Assembly: GCF_000372725.1 (NCBI RefSeq)
Contig: NW_005197128.1
Span: 378,370 to 442,369 of the forward strand
Reading direction: 5' to 3'
DNA: 64,000 bases
Source: Emiliania huxleyi CCMP1516
Taxonomy: Eukaryota; Haptophyta; Isochrysidales; Noelaerhabdaceae
Shown in pieces: positions 1-10,222 of this stretch (positions are counted from its first letter, which is position 1; every line of letters begins with the position of its first letter). The translations under genes were made by a program, and so were the position numbers. The notes below the pieces were generated by a model that saw nothing but the letters and a program-made list of their open reading frames with translations, did no database searches and was not told the DNA's origin.

Positions 1-67
1 GAGGAGCAAAGACGCGCCCGGGGGCACGCCCAGCTCGGGCTCGCCTCCCGACCCGTAGGCGAGCTCG

Positions 68-134
<67 letters not shown>

Positions 135-1440
135 GCCTCGGCGGAGGGCCCCCTCGAGTGGGGCCACCTCGCCCCGCTTCATCTTCAGCTCCCGCCACAC
201 GCGCAGGAGCGACGCGTCGGCGCGCGAGTAACGGAACGGCGCCTCCCCTCGAAAGACGAAGCCCGTCGCCTCCACTTCGCCGCGCCACGAGCAGCGCACC
301 TCGGCGCGCTCGCCGGGCAGCTCCCACGAGCCAGGGCCCTTTGGTGCGCGCACGAGCGTCTTTTGGAGTAGGAGGCCGTCGCACAACACCTGCACCTCCC
401 GCAGCTCCCGCAGCTCCACCTGGCGAGGACATGTCCTGGACGCGTCCTGGACGCGTCGTGCCACGTGTCCTCTCGCACCTCGCGCTGCCATGCCTCGTAC
501 TCGAGCACCGCCTCGGCCGGCAGCCCCTCGGCCGACGGGCCGCCCTCGCGCCTCACCGAGAGCAGTGCCTCCCCGTCCCGCGCCGCGGGCAGGACGGTGA
601 AGGCGGACGCCTGCGGTGCGAAGACGCCAGCGTCAGGGCGGGAACACGGTCTCGGGTGGTGAATCCGGAGCATCGCGTGAGTGCACGGGCTGCGAAGCCC
701 GCCGCGACTACCGCGGGCGGCCGCTGAATGCCGCTGACTACGCGTCCTCGCGAGTGCGACTTGCAGGTTGTGCTCGGCATCTGCGCGTGGACGCCTCGCC
801 GCGCTTCATCGTGCGGACGGCCTTGTCCAGCCACGCAGAGAGGCGGCCCTCCCCCATCGTGACGCACCCCTCGAAGGAGTCGAACGGCGCGCCTAGGGGA
901 AGCGCGTCGTGGACGCGTCGACCCCACGCGCCGAAGCAGACCCTCCGGCACGGCTCGCGCCGCACACCGCCGCCGGCGACGGCGCCCGAGAGCCGCAGCA
1001 CAGCCTCCCACCGGTCGGACGGGTTCTCAAAGTCGTCGCGCGCGCCGGCGCGACGCAGCGTCTTTGTGAGGGCGCCCTTGCCCCCGCTGCAGTCCAGCGT
1101 CAGCCCGACGTCGCCCGGCTCCATCGACGCCACCCTGTACTCGTCCCAGTCGCGCCCCTCGAGCCCAGCACCGCCGCCCATGCCGCCCATGCCCATGCCG
1201 CCGCCCATTCCCATGCCCGCCATCATCTCCTCCATGCCCATGTGCTCCGGGAGGTCGCCGTCCAGCATCCGCTCCTGCCTGTGGCGACGGCGTGGCATGG
1301 TGTGGGCGGCGTGGCAGGCAGCGTGCGGCTCCACTCTGAGCGGCGACGGCGCACATGGCTTTCGCCGCGGCGCCCTCCTCCTCGTACTCGCTCGGGTCGA
1401 TCTTGGAGAAGTCCACCTTCGAGAAGTTGTCGAGCGGCAT
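1..1440 (-). CDS. Tandem FKBP-like protein, 3' end outside window
   Basis: Likely FKBP-family peptidyl-prolyl isomerase or co-chaperone. The start MPLDNFSKVDFSK leads into a Met/Gly-rich stretch. FKBP-like domain 1 follows, with GALTKTLRRAG, APFDSFEG, VTMGEGRL and the hallmark LDKAVRTMKRGE, ending in VLEYEVEL. Domain 2 starts LLQKTLVRAPKG and contains a second MKRGE; its AYG/PPGASL end lies at the window edge. Splice assignments from protein continuity: GT-AG 1279-1354, GC-AG 611-794 and GC-AG 420-493. A (GA)n tract occupies a further intron. At 611-794 the intron starts GCGTCC and so does the next exon. The two-domain layout resembles FKBP52/ROF1-type proteins, but catalytic aromatic residues look degenerate, so isomerase activity is uncertain. 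The 3' end is missing. The gene is divergent from the DUF599 gene 209 bp away. Confidence 0.65.
71..132. repeat. (AG)n microsatellite
   Basis: About 31 uninterrupted AG units. It sits inside the last visible intron of the FKBP-like gene on the minus strand. Confidence 0.95.
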
Positions 1441-1648
1441 GGGAACGACAGCGGGGCGCGAATGCCAGGCGCCCTCTCAAGTCAGGAGCGGCGGCGCGGT
1501 GGGCGGTGCGGAGGTTTTTTCTTTAATTTTTTTAACTGTCGCCCTGGCGAGTAGAGGCAACGCCCACCCAGGGTACCCTCTCCGCGAGGACCCATTCACG
1601 CTCTTTCGATGACTCGACGGGGCTCTGCTCCGAGAGACCTGGGAGAGG

Positions 1649-2662
1649 GTGGCGGGGCCTCTACTCGCCAGAGTGTCGCCCGCGGGTTGGCATGTCCGTG
1701 CGCAGTCGCGTATGGTCGCTCTCTTCACACCGCTAGCCTTCGCGTTTACGACGCTGCCGCCGAGGCCTCTGCTGCCGCGAGGGCGAATGCTGCCTGGCCT
1801 CGGCGGAGCTGGAAGTCGCAGCTGCCTCGACTGCCGCAGCCCTCCGCCCTGCGCCAAGTTCGGCTGCGCGATGCCGAGCCTCGAGCAGCTCGACGCACCC
1901 CTCGGCTTCGCCGGCTGGGCCATCATCGCCACCTACCAACTCGTGTCAAACCGCTACACCGCGGCTTGGAGCTCGCAGAACGCCGAGGCGCGCGCGGTGT
2001 GGACGCGCTACATCCTCGAGAAGGGCGACTACATCCTGGGCGTGCAGACGCTGCGCAACGGCCTGACGTCGGCGTCCTTCTTCTCTTCGGCGTGCTTCAC
2101 GACGCTCTCGCTGCTCATCGGCCTCGCGTCGCGCAAGACGCTCTCGGCGCTCGAGCTCGTCAAGTACGGCTCGACGTCGCTGATGCTCGTCGCTGCGGCG
2201 CTCGCGTACCTGCAGAGCGTGCGCTACATGAACACGGTCGCGTTCCTCTTCCAGGTGGCCAACGACCAGCGCGACGAGGGCACGTCGCGCGGGACGGTGA
2301 TGCTGCTGATGGTGCTCTCCCACCACATGTGGACTGCTGGCGAGCGGATGCTCTACCTGCTCGTGCCGTCGGTGGCGTGGCTGGTGGGCGGCGGACCGGC
2401 GATGCTGGCCGTCTCGCTCGCCATCCTCCCCATCCTGTACTTCAAGGACCTGCCCGCGCCGACCAACCTGCTCGCGACGAAAGAGCCGTCGCTAGTGCCC
2501 TACGCCTACCTGCGCGGCCACTTCAGGTTCCTCGATATCTTTGGCTTCAACACGGCGCTCGAGGTTGCGCAGCAGAGCGTGGCCAAGAGCGGCGACTACG
2601 CCCTCCAAAAGTACGGCCTCGAATCGGCGCAGTGGCCGCCGCAGCGACCCGTCGAGGGGTGA
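1649..2662 (+). CDS. DUF599 family multi-pass membrane protein
   Basis: Single-exon ORF of 337 codons. After an N-terminal extension of about 80 residues (hydrophobic, Arg/Pro-rich, possibly a targeting peptide) it shows the DUF599 layout: a first membrane helix GFAGWAIIATYQLV, then the motif ILGVQTLRNGLTSASFFSSA, then helices around LMLVAAALAYL, TVMLLMVLSHHMW and MLAVSLAILPILY. DUF599 proteins of plants, algae and bacteria are uncharacterised integral membrane proteins of roughly 230-260 residues, so the core matches in length. Starts at Met22 (MVALFTP) or Met75 (MPSLEQL) are alternatives. No substrate can be inferred. It is transcribed away from the FKBP-like gene and followed by dispersed repeats. 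Confidence 0.75.
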   Translation: MAGPLLARVSPAGWHVRAQSRMVALFTPLAFAFTTLPPRPLLPRGRMLPGLGGAGSRSCLDCRSPPPCAKFGCAMPSLEQLDAPLGFAGWAIIATYQLVSNRYTAAWSSQNAEARAVWTRYILEKGDYILGVQTLRNGLTSASFFSSACFTTLSLLIGLASRKTLSALELVKYGSTSLMLVAAALAYLQSVRYMNTVAFLFQVANDQRDEGTSRGTVMLLMVLSHHMWTAGERMLYLLVPSVAWLVGGGPAMLAVSLAILPILYFKDLPAPTNLLATKEPSLVPYAYLRGHFRFLDIFGFNTALEVAQQSVAKSGDYALQKYGLESAQWPPQRPVEG

Positions 2663-2710
2663 TTCTTATCACGCGCACGCTGACTATGCAACAGCTCGGC
2701 GGCTCGACGC

Positions 2711-2900
2711 CCATGTATGTATGTAGAAAGATGAACAACAGTCAGGCTCGGACTGGACTGTGGACACCAACGCGGTATGGGTGGACGCGAGACAGATGAT
2801 GACGACACGCACGAGCGACACAAAGACACAAACAGGCTCACAAGACACACAGCCAGCTGGCTGCCACACACCCTGAGTTGGCGTACACATGAACATGAGA
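2711..2900 (-). repeat. Dispersed repeat B, copy 1
   Basis: Reverse-complement copy of a sequence also found at 31060-31415 and 41870-42133 (+). Shared landmarks are GGCAGCCAGCTGGCTGTG, GTCGTCATCATCTGTCT and CCACCCATACCGCGTTGGTG. It lies just downstream of the DUF599 gene. Confidence 0.85.
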
Positions 2901-2904
2901 GAAA

Positions 2905-3000
2905 AAAGAAAGAAAACTGGCAATCCAAGGGAGGGATGGGACTTGGGAGCGGACGGCACGCCGCCACCACACACACCGCGACACAGGGGACAGGGATTTT
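2905..3000 (+). repeat. Dispersed repeat A, copy 1
   Basis: Contains a GAAAGAAAAC tract, CCAAGGGAGGGATGGGA, then a GACGGCACGCCGCCACCAC block and a CAGGGATTTTAAG-like end. The same order recurs at 3465-3615, 15650-15800 (-), 16060-16105, 48355-48430 (-) and 55072-55142 (-). It is always intergenic, close to gene ends. Confidence 0.85.
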
Positions 3001-3164
3001 AAGCAACATGTGTTGCTTCGGACACGCACTTTTTTTAAGTCTTTTCAGCAGGAAAGGCACGTCTTCTCGCCTCTTGCGTCGTCCAGGTTATCGGAACAGA
3101 GCGAGCCGAGCACGAAGGCTCTGAGACGAGAGAGCAGCCAGCGAGGCACGCGAGGCCTTGGAAG

Positions 3165-3264
3165 TTAGGTGGCGCCGCTGGCGATTGCCTGGGCGGCAGC
3201 GTCGATGCACTCCGGCAATGTCGGGTGCGGCTCCACGATGGTCGATGCACGCCTCACAAACATC
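3165..3264 (-). pseudogene. Possible 3' exon remnant of a pyridine nucleotide-disulfide oxidoreductase
   Basis: One minus-strand frame reads TIVEPHPTLPECIDAAAQAI and stops six codons later (TAA at 3165-3167). It resembles the C-terminal HPTLxE signature of dihydrolipoyl dehydrogenase-type enzymes, in which the His is catalytic. No upstream exon of such an enzyme was found before the repeat-A copies, so this is either a lone last exon after a long intron or a relic. The match is short and could be coincidental. Confidence 0.3.
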
Positions 3265-3464
3265 GGCGACGTTGCAGAGGAGGCCGTTGCTGATGATGCC
3301 GGCACCGGGGTGGCCTTCGCGGACGTGCGTGCGCAAACCGATTCTCAGTCAGTTGTTGCTCCCGGGGACCAGCGGCCCGCAAGCGGGCGCGATCGACCCG
3401 CATCATACTCGCTACTACCGTCGGCGCCACGGGCAGGGCGGAGGCGCGCCCTCAGTAACCTCAA

Positions 3465-3615
3465 AAAGAAAGAAAGAAGACAGACAACCCAAGGGAGGGA
3501 TGGGAGGACGGCACGCCGGTCGCCGCCACCACACAGGGATTTTAAGGAGAGGAGTGTGGTGCTAGCAGTCGCCCACCCTCGGGCGTCTACCACTTTTTAT
3601 CTCTCTTCGCAGTTT
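3465..3615 (+). repeat. Dispersed repeat A, copy 2 (long form)
   Basis: Same core as copy 1 but extended by GGAGAGGAGTGTGGTG...GTCGCCCACCCT and a pyrimidine-rich end TTATCTCTCTTCGCAG. The extension is also present in the inverted copy at 15650-15800. Confidence 0.85.
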
Positions 3616-3868
3616 CTCACCAATTCTCGCAGCTACATGTACATGCACAATAAATAGAGCAGTGATCTCCATGTACATGCACCTCACACCCAGCGCCGGA
3701 GGAAATTTTCTTTTTGCAAAGGCACGCGGCGTTTAGGGCTAGCCCCGCGCTCTCCTGCCCTCTCGCGCTCCCCTCGGCGTCGCCCTCCGCGCGCCACCCG
3801 CTGCACGCCGACGAGGTCGCGCCCGCCCCTCCGCCCGCGCAGGCTCGTGAGGATAAGAGCGAGCTCAA

Positions 3869-4436
3869 ATGGCTGACGAGGAGACGACGGAGGTTGAGGT
3901 CGCCGAGACGGCCCCGGTCGCCGAGGCGCCGGCGGTGATGGACGTCGAGACGGCGCTCAAGCTGGTGCTGAAGAACGCGCTGGTGCACGACGGCGTCGCC
4001 CGCGGCCTGCACGAGTGCGCCAAGACGCTCGACAAGGGCCAGGCGCAGCTGTGCGTCCTCTCGGCCGACTGCTCTGAGCCGGAGTACACCAAGCTCGTCG
4101 AGGCGCTGTGCGCGGAGCACGGGGTCAACCTGATGAAGGTGTCGGACAAGAAGCAGCTCGGCGAGTGGGTCGGCCTCGCCAAGCTCGACCAGGAGGGTGC
4201 CGCCCGCAAGGTGCGACCCCTCAAGCCCTGCACGCAGCCCTCTCTCGGCCTCTCCCGCCGCGCGGACCCTCTGCCGCAGCTGCACGGCTGGCTGCCCCGC
4301 TTCTTCAGTCCCCTCTGAAGCCCCCCCCCCCCCCCCCCCTCTTCAGGTCGTCGGCTGCTCGTGCGTCGTCGTGCGCGAGTGGGGCGAGGAGTCAGAGGCC
4401 CTCTCCATCCTGCAGGACTACTTCAAGTCGAAGTAG
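3869..4436 (+). CDS. RPS12: 40S ribosomal protein eS12 (S12)
   Basis: Two exons, 3869-4210 and 4347-4436, give a 143-residue protein, the normal size for eukaryotic eS12 of the small ribosomal subunit. Family signatures are [20 protein letters not shown], the L7Ae-like core [40 protein letters not shown], and the exon-2 tail [19 protein letters not shown]. The N-terminal acidic Ala/Glu/Val extension is also typical. The intron (4211-4346, 136 bp) is GT-AG with a long C tract before CTTCAG. The pyrimidine-rich region before the ATG fits a ribosomal protein gene. Confidence 0.97.
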
Positions 4437-4439
4437 CTG

Positions 4440-5750
4440 GCCCACATCCGCACTCACGGGGACCCTCCGGCGGCAGCGCTGTGAGGACGCGCGTGCACTC
4501 GCTCGTGCCCCCAGCTTGGCAGCGCGCGGTCCTGGTGGTGGTGGTCGTTATTTGTCGCCTCGCCAGAGGCAGAGCGCCCCCGCACACCCCGCACGCCAGC
4601 AACCGCCGTAAATGGTGCTCTTTAATACGATCGATACGGGCATGCCTAACATGTCATCTAGAAACGCACACTGTGCATGGCCTTATCCTCTACCTAACGC
4701 CGTAACGCGTACATGCTACATCCCCCGCGCCTTCCCGGCCCCGCGCGGCCGCGCGGCCGCGCCGCACGCGGGCCACGGCGCGCACGCACTGGGACGCACT
4801 CCACCGCGAGACGATTGATCGATTGTGTCCGTATCTCGATTCTCGGGCTCGCGCCGCGCGGTCCGGCTGGCCGCCCCGCCGGCGCCCGCGGCTCTATGCG
4901 GTGCATACGGCCCGATCGCCGTGCGGGTGGTGTGGGCGGGGGGGAGGGGCATATCAATGTGGCATGTGGGCGGGCCGCCTCGCCGGGCCGCGGGCCGCGC
5001 GCGCGGTGCTCGAGCACCGACCTGCTGCTTACGTGTTGCGGCCGGGCGGCCCGCCCCCACTCCTCGCGCCGCCACTCATGCGTCCCGCGGCCCGCCCGCC
5101 CGCGGCCTAGAGAGCCGTCGGCGCGCGAGTCGGCGCGCCCGACCTCTGCTCCGCGGTGTCGTCGGTCTCGGATCGCAGCGCTCTCTCTACTGAGATTCGC
5201 TCTTCTTGCCGAAGGGCCGCACCGCCTCCGGCTACCTGGGCTTAGCCCCTCCCCCTCCTGCGGTCGACGTGCGGCCGTGGGTCGGAGCAAGGCAGAGAGC
5301 GCAAACGCAAGACATCGTTCAAGGGCAGGGTGCGGGACAGCGCAGCACCTTGAGGCTCGCTCGGGTACGGAGTGTAGACGCCCAAGGCGCGGCCAGAGCT
5401 GCTGCGCTCCGCTGACGGCGGCGACGCAGGCGGCGTGCTCCCGCCGTGCCAGCCACCGGGGTCGACTGGCGTCGCGCTCTGCGGAAGTTGGCCGACGGAG
5501 AGGAGGAGGGCGTATTTTTGGTCGACGTTGACCGCCTCAAAGCGCAAGGTCTGCGTGCCGCATCCGCAGACTCCGCCGCAGCCGGAAAGGAAGAAGACAT
5601 TGCCCGGACCGGACGCGCGCCGCGCTTGGAGGAGCGAGCCGGGGTCATGGACGAGTCCTACTCGACCGGACGCGCGCCGCGCTTGGAGGAGCGAGCCGGA
5701 GTCCTACTCGACCTGACGCTCGGAATCGTTTTTGTCTTCTACGCATGACG
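4440..5750. other. No confident gene; weak ORF and tandem duplication at the 3' side
   Basis: 4440-5430 is very GC-rich and I see no supported gene in it. At 5446-5748 (+) an open frame (VDWRRALRKLADGEEEGVFL...) has plausible composition but no family I recognise. Within it a ~33-bp unit (GGACGCGCGCCGCGCTTGGA...) is present twice, at about 5609 and 5668, which duplicates the peptide TGRAPRLEERAGV. It could be the end of an unrecognised gene or chance. Confidence 0.3.
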
Positions 5751-5948
5751 TTGGTGTCTCTCTCTCTTGGTGTAAGGAGGGGAAGTCTTTTTCCGGGGTT
5801 CCCTCTCCTCAAGAAATACCAAAAAAGAAATTTTCGAGGAGGATGGCCTTCTGCTTCCGCTCGGGCCCGGCCGCCTTGTCAGTGTGGGTGCCTGTGGTAG
5901 TGAGAGACTGCGAGGCAAGTGGGTGATCTGATGCATTCATATACACGA

Positions 5949-5970
5949 CTGATGTAGGGCCCTACATCAG
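5949..5970. repeat. Perfect 22-bp palindrome
   Basis: An 11-bp half, CTGATGTAGGG, is followed immediately by its exact reverse complement. Related words (GATCTGATGTG, GTGTAGGG) flank it. It lies in the 5760-6140 intergenic stretch, which otherwise shows no gene. Confidence 0.85.
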
Positions 5971-6147
5971 ATCTGATGTGTACATGTGTAGGGCTTGAGA
6001 GTGGCAGTCGTGTAGGCATGCGCGATCCATTGCTCGGCTCACCAGAAGAGAGCAGCCAACTCTACCCAGGTAGCAGCAACACTCACCCGCTGGGCGTCCC
6101 ACTTGTTCGTTACCTGCCCGCCGTCGCAGCTTACGATGGTGCCGTTG

Positions 6148-7056
6148 TCAAGGATCAGTAACTGCCGTGGGTAGGAGCCCCTCCACGGCCAGAACGAGTG
6201 CTTGACGACATCGAGAGCTGCCATATAAGAGGGCTCCCGCGGCGATCAACACCGCAACTCCTTTTCTGCACTGCTCGGGCGAGAGCTCAAACACGTGCCG
6301 CGTCTCGTCTTCGCCGCCGGCTACGCGCACAGACACAGTGCGCGGCAGCGCCGACACGTCAACCCGCGTGTACGTCAGCGACGGGTCCCGCACGCCGCAC
6401 GAGGCGCATGCGTGCAGCGGCAGCGCGTGCGCCATGCGCTCGTCGCTCCACTCGCCCAGCAGCCGCCGCTTCGTCTCGTCGGAGACGTGCACGCAGCGCT
6501 GCAGCAGCGCCGCCGTCTCGTCCTCGGGCCGCTCCAGGTCCATGACGACGTTCGTCGAGGCGTGGAAGCGCGTCTCCAGGTCGATGGCCGCCTGCTCGGC
6601 CGCGGCGAGCTTGCCCTGGTCGACGCACATGCCGCACACCGCGTGCGCCGGGCAGCCGCACTGGCCGCGTTGTGGGCGCACGGTCTTGGCGACCGCCGGC
6701 GCTGCGCGCCGGTCGTGCTGCTCACGCTGCCGGCGGCGCTGGTCGCGCGCCTGCCGATCGCGCGTGTTCGCGGCGGCTGCATCTCTTGCTCGTTTCGCTC
6801 GCACCCGAGCGGCTGTCGCCAGGCGCTTCAGGTCGGCGGTGCTGCGCGCGCGGCCGTCGGCCAGGCACAGCCACATGTCCTCCTCCTTAGCAGGCTCGCA
6901 CGGCTTGCCGTCGAACTGCGGCTGGCGCCCGCGACGATGCTTCGCCCAGGCCGGGCACGATGGTGCCGCGACGAGCGGCGTCGAGGCGACGGCCATCGAT
7001 GGGTCCAGAAGACTTGGAGACACTTCTACCAAAAAATCAAAAAAAATCGAGCACAA
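6148..7056 (-). CDS. Hypothetical Cys-containing protein, possibly a transposon-protein fragment
   Basis: Open frame of 302 codons; an alternative start is MAVASTPLVAAP at 6996. The middle is Arg/Ala/Gln-rich and basic (residues ~75-115). Then comes a Cys cluster (GQCGCPAHAVCGMCVDQGK), and after an acidic helix the motif HACASCGVRDPSLTYTRVDV. The CxxCG motif followed by a Tyr-rich strand reminds me of the zinc-binding N-terminal region of Helitron-type helicase proteins, but no helicase or Rep motif is present, so it would be a fragment. A further minus-strand frame at 6039-6224 also looks coding (LLILDNGTIVSCDGGQVTNK) and could be a downstream exon. Function unknown. Confidence 0.4.
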   Translation of the reverse strand: MCSIFFDFLVEVSPSLLDPSMAVASTPLVAAPSCPAWAKHRRGRQPQFDGKPCEPAKEEDMWLCLADGRARSTADLKRLATAARVRAKRARDAAAANTRDRQARDQRRRQREQHDRRAAPAVAKTVRPQRGQCGCPAHAVCGMCVDQGKLAAAEQAAIDLETRFHASTNVVMDLERPEDETAALLQRCVHVSDETKRRLLGEWSDERMAHALPLHACASCGVRDPSLTYTRVDVSALPRTVSVRVAGGEDETRHVFELSPEQCRKGVAVLIAAGALLYGSSRCRQALVLAVEGLLPTAVTDP

Positions 7057-7446
7057 TTGCGTTACATGGGCATGGCCGGGGTTTCTGCACCGAACGATCT
7101 TACTTTCGGTCTATCGAAAGTGTTGATCGATAAACATACACAATTGGGGGCCCCGGTACCCGTCGCAAAAAGAATTTCGATTGCGGCTTGCCTGTTTTCT
7201 TTCTTTCTCAGGGCGGGTACTCCGACGCATCATAGCGTTATGAACTCAAATGGGTGTCACAAGCTCAGCCTCCCTCCTCCTCAAACGATGAGCATGCGAC
7301 ACGCATCAACGTCGATTGTGATTTGCCGTGGCCAAAGAAACGCTGCACCGACAAAGAGTACGTGCGGCTTCTCGCCCAGACCATCGACCCGTTGAAGAAG
7401 GGTCGAGAGATAGCTTCGGCGCCTGCCACGCGGGACCAGGGAATGG

Positions 7447-8715
7447 TCACTTGGGGGACGGCATCGGCAATCGCGGCGGGGAGGACTGGATGCCGCGGGG
7501 TCTATGTCTCGCGCAAGCGGGAGATGGCCACGGGGCGAGGGGAGGGCGCGGTGCGGCAGGCACGCACGTCCCGATCGGCGTGCCATCGCACTGGAAGGGC
7601 TCGCCGTCGGCGCAGGCCTCGCCGAAGCCGGGCTCAAACCACGGCACGGGCACCGGCGACACGACCAGAGGAAACTCCTCGTACTCCTCCGCCGAGAGGG
7701 GCTGTTCGATCGTGGGCACGCCCGGGTAGGGGCGGCGCCGGCGCCGGACCGAAGCCTCGAGGACGGCGACACCCCCGCGCTCGGTACGCATCTCGATCTG
7801 CGCCTCGCGGACCGGGACAGGCAGGATGCCCGAGTCGTACAAGTCTTCGGAGACAGAGAGGCCGGTGGTGCCCGTGTCGATGACGGCAACGCACGGCCGG
7901 TCGAGCGGGACGAGGCAGCCGTTGACCACGAGGCGCTCCACCCGGCACGCGTAGTTGGCGATTGGCGTCCCGCGCGGGCGGAGGTCGATGAGTCGCAGCG
8001 CGTCCTCCCGCCAGCCGATGAGCGGCACCGGCGAGAGCTGCATCCTCCGCCCCGGGAAGTCGAAGCGGAGAGCGGCGACGCCCGTCTGCTCGAGGAGCGT
8101 CGGCCGGATCCGCGGCAGCCTCCTCTTGGCGAAGCCGAGGAAGACGGCGCCGCCACCGCCCTTACCCTCGTAGCTGTTGATGCGGCCGAAGATGGCGTCG
8201 TCGATAGCCAGCCCGCCGCCCGAGCTCGCATTCCGCAGCGCGAACGCACCCTGCCGCCACTGCACGCCCACGTCTTCGCCTCCGAAGAGCTCGTCTGTAT
8301 CGGGCAAGCCCGTGCCACGGGCGGCACCCTTGTAGCAGCCCCAGCGCTGTGCATTCGCGGCCTGCCCGCACGTGCCGTCAGGCCTCGCGCCCTCGACTAG
8401 AAGGAAGGGCGAGCCAGTGTCAACGACTGCGCGGAACGGCTGGTTGTCGATCGTGTAAGTGATGCAGTATGCGCCTCCGCAGAGCGAGAGAGGCACCTCC
8501 ACCAGGCTCTCGAGCGGTCTGCTGCGTGCACCCACCAGCCTAAACGGGTCGCTGCTGCTCACCGTCGGCAGGCCTCGGGAAACCTGCTCCTCGGCAGAGA
8601 GGGCAACACCGCCATTGTTGGCAGTGATCGCACCCGTGCGGATGGCTGGACCCTGCTGCACAGCGAGCCCAGCGGCCACGGCAGAGCGGAGGAGGCGGCG
8701 ACGAGGTGTCTTCAT
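7447..8715 (-). CDS. Pepsin-like (A1 family) aspartic protease
   Basis: Two catalytic motifs are visible: VVDTGSPFLLVEG (residues ~95-107) and VIDTGTTGLSVSE in the second lobe, each with the Asp-Thr-Gly triad of bilobal aspartic endopeptidases. The N terminus MKTPRRRLLRSAVAAGLAV has a twin-arginine plus hydrophobic stretch, compatible with a secretory or thylakoid-lumen signal. A conserved hydrophobic stretch (GGAVFLGFAKRRLP) lies between the lobes. At 422 codons the length fits the family. The last ~40 residues are Pro/Arg-rich and may be read-through into an intron, so the true C terminus is uncertain. Substrate unknown. Confidence 0.8.
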   Translation of the reverse strand: MKTPRRRLLRSAVAAGLAVQQGPAIRTGAITANNGGVALSAEEQVSRGLPTVSSSDPFRLVGARSRPLESLVEVPLSLCGGAYCITYTIDNQPFRAVVDTGSPFLLVEGARPDGTCGQAANAQRWGCYKGAARGTGLPDTDELFGGEDVGVQWRQGAFALRNASSGGGLAIDDAIFGRINSYEGKGGGGAVFLGFAKRRLPRIRPTLLEQTGVAALRFDFPGRRMQLSPVPLIGWREDALRLIDLRPRGTPIANYACRVERLVVNGCLVPLDRPCVAVIDTGTTGLSVSEDLYDSGILPVPVREAQIEMRTERGGVAVLEASVRRRRRPYPGVPTIEQPLSAEEYEEFPLVVSPVPVPWFEPGFGEACADGEPFQCDGTPIGTCVPAAPRPPLAPWPSPACARHRPRGIQSSPPRLPMPSPK

Positions 8716-8847
8716 GTATGCGGGCAGGCGTCACACAACGGTGAGTGTCGGTCACGGTTCGCCGTGCCCGGCGTGGAGTCTGTGGAGGCCTGGGAGGCAC
8801 TCCCACCCCCTCTCGGGTTTTAGTTCGTTTCATAGCAGGCTGAGCAT

Positions 8848-10062
8848 TTGGGTGATGCTCCGATAAACCCGCCGGATCTTCGACAAAAGCAGGGACATTT
8901 CTTTTTTTGGAAGGGTAGGTGTGAATACAGCTTTCTGGTAGGGTTACATCGACGAACTATGCGGCAATCGACTGGGGGGCAGCCCCCCAGCACATCCCGC
9001 ACAGAGACCTGGATGTAACCCGATTGTGAGCGTGAGTGAAACCGCCGATGCGATTGCTCATTGCTCAGTCAGTGACCGACAGTCAGTCGCAGCAGACTTT
9101 GACGATTGGCGGCCTCGCGCCCTCAGTCGCCCTCCTCTACTAACGGCCCTGCCCCAGCCCAGATGCCTCATCCAGGGTGGTGCAACCACTCGCGCAGGGA
9201 GGGAGAGACAGTCGGCGATCTGCGCCGCGCAGATGAGCTCCGCCTCGTCTGCGTCGAGGACGTCCACCGCAGGGCTATCATAGCGCCATATGACGCACTG
9301 CCTGTTGTTCATTACTTCGCAGGTGCCAACGTCGAGGACAATCTCACTGGTGGCGGCTGCACTCCCGGCCGGCGGTAGGAGAGATGAAGGCTAATGTACT
9401 TGGCAGTGTACGGGGCCTTCCGGCGTGAACAGTGCCCCGGGACGAAAGAGGAGGCGACGTCTCTCTCGTCCACGAGCGCCTCGATGTGCGCATCGACGGT
9501 GTAACCAGCTTTGAGAGACGGGAACGAACGGCGGTGAATCGCCGACAGGTGCGCCTTCGTTCCTACCACCACTCCCACCACCGCCAGCTCCGCCGTGGAC
9601 CTTGCCGGGCCCTCTGATGATGTAGTACAGTGGAGCAGTTCGTCCGAGCCGTTGTTGTACTCTGCTGTGGCGCCAGCTCGGTGTACAATACGGACGAAGA
9701 CGGCCACAGCAACGGTGTAACCAGCGCGAGCAGGCAGCGCAAACCGCTGTGCCTCGGCGCGCCGGCCGCCGAAATCCTCTCAGAGTTCTTTGGCATAGGG
9801 GAACCCCAACCCTAAATTTTCTTCGCCTGCGGCGGGCCATCACTTGGATTCGCTGCTTTCGGATTCATTAGCTCTTTCGCACGCCTTTATCCGTCACTCC
9901 CCCGAAGATTGGAGGTGTTGATTTATGCACAAATCTATGTGTTGCGAGCGCTAGATGGCGAAATTTTCTTCGCCTCCGGCGGGGCCGCTCGCCGCGGGGC
10001 TAGAGAGGGACTTTTGTCGATGTCGGCTAGAAGTGCTGCACCTTTTTGAGAATTTCACCCAT
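8848..10062 (-). mobile_element. Left arm of a 1.2-kb inverted repeat
   Basis: Nearly identical, in reverse complement, to 11912-13138. The outer boundary lies at GGGTGATGCTCCGATAAACC and the inner boundary near TTCACCC at about 10062. On its minus strand it carries broken coding-like frames, for example SLKAGYTVDAHIEALVDERD and, shifted, NNRQCVIWRYDSPAVDVLDA, matching the right arm with a few differences. No transposase motif is recognised. An element or gene duplicated in inverted orientation is the simplest reading. Confidence 0.8.
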
Positions 10063-10222
10063 TTCGGTCGCCTCTCACACTTGCGTCGTAGATACTCGCG
10101 ACGCGGACTTTCAATAGACAAAACGATAAAAACACGAAAAACGAATGTGCATGCTACATGGACACATGTACATGTACATGCATGTTACGTAAGGTGACAA
10201 GAGTGTCGACTGGCTGCGCGCG

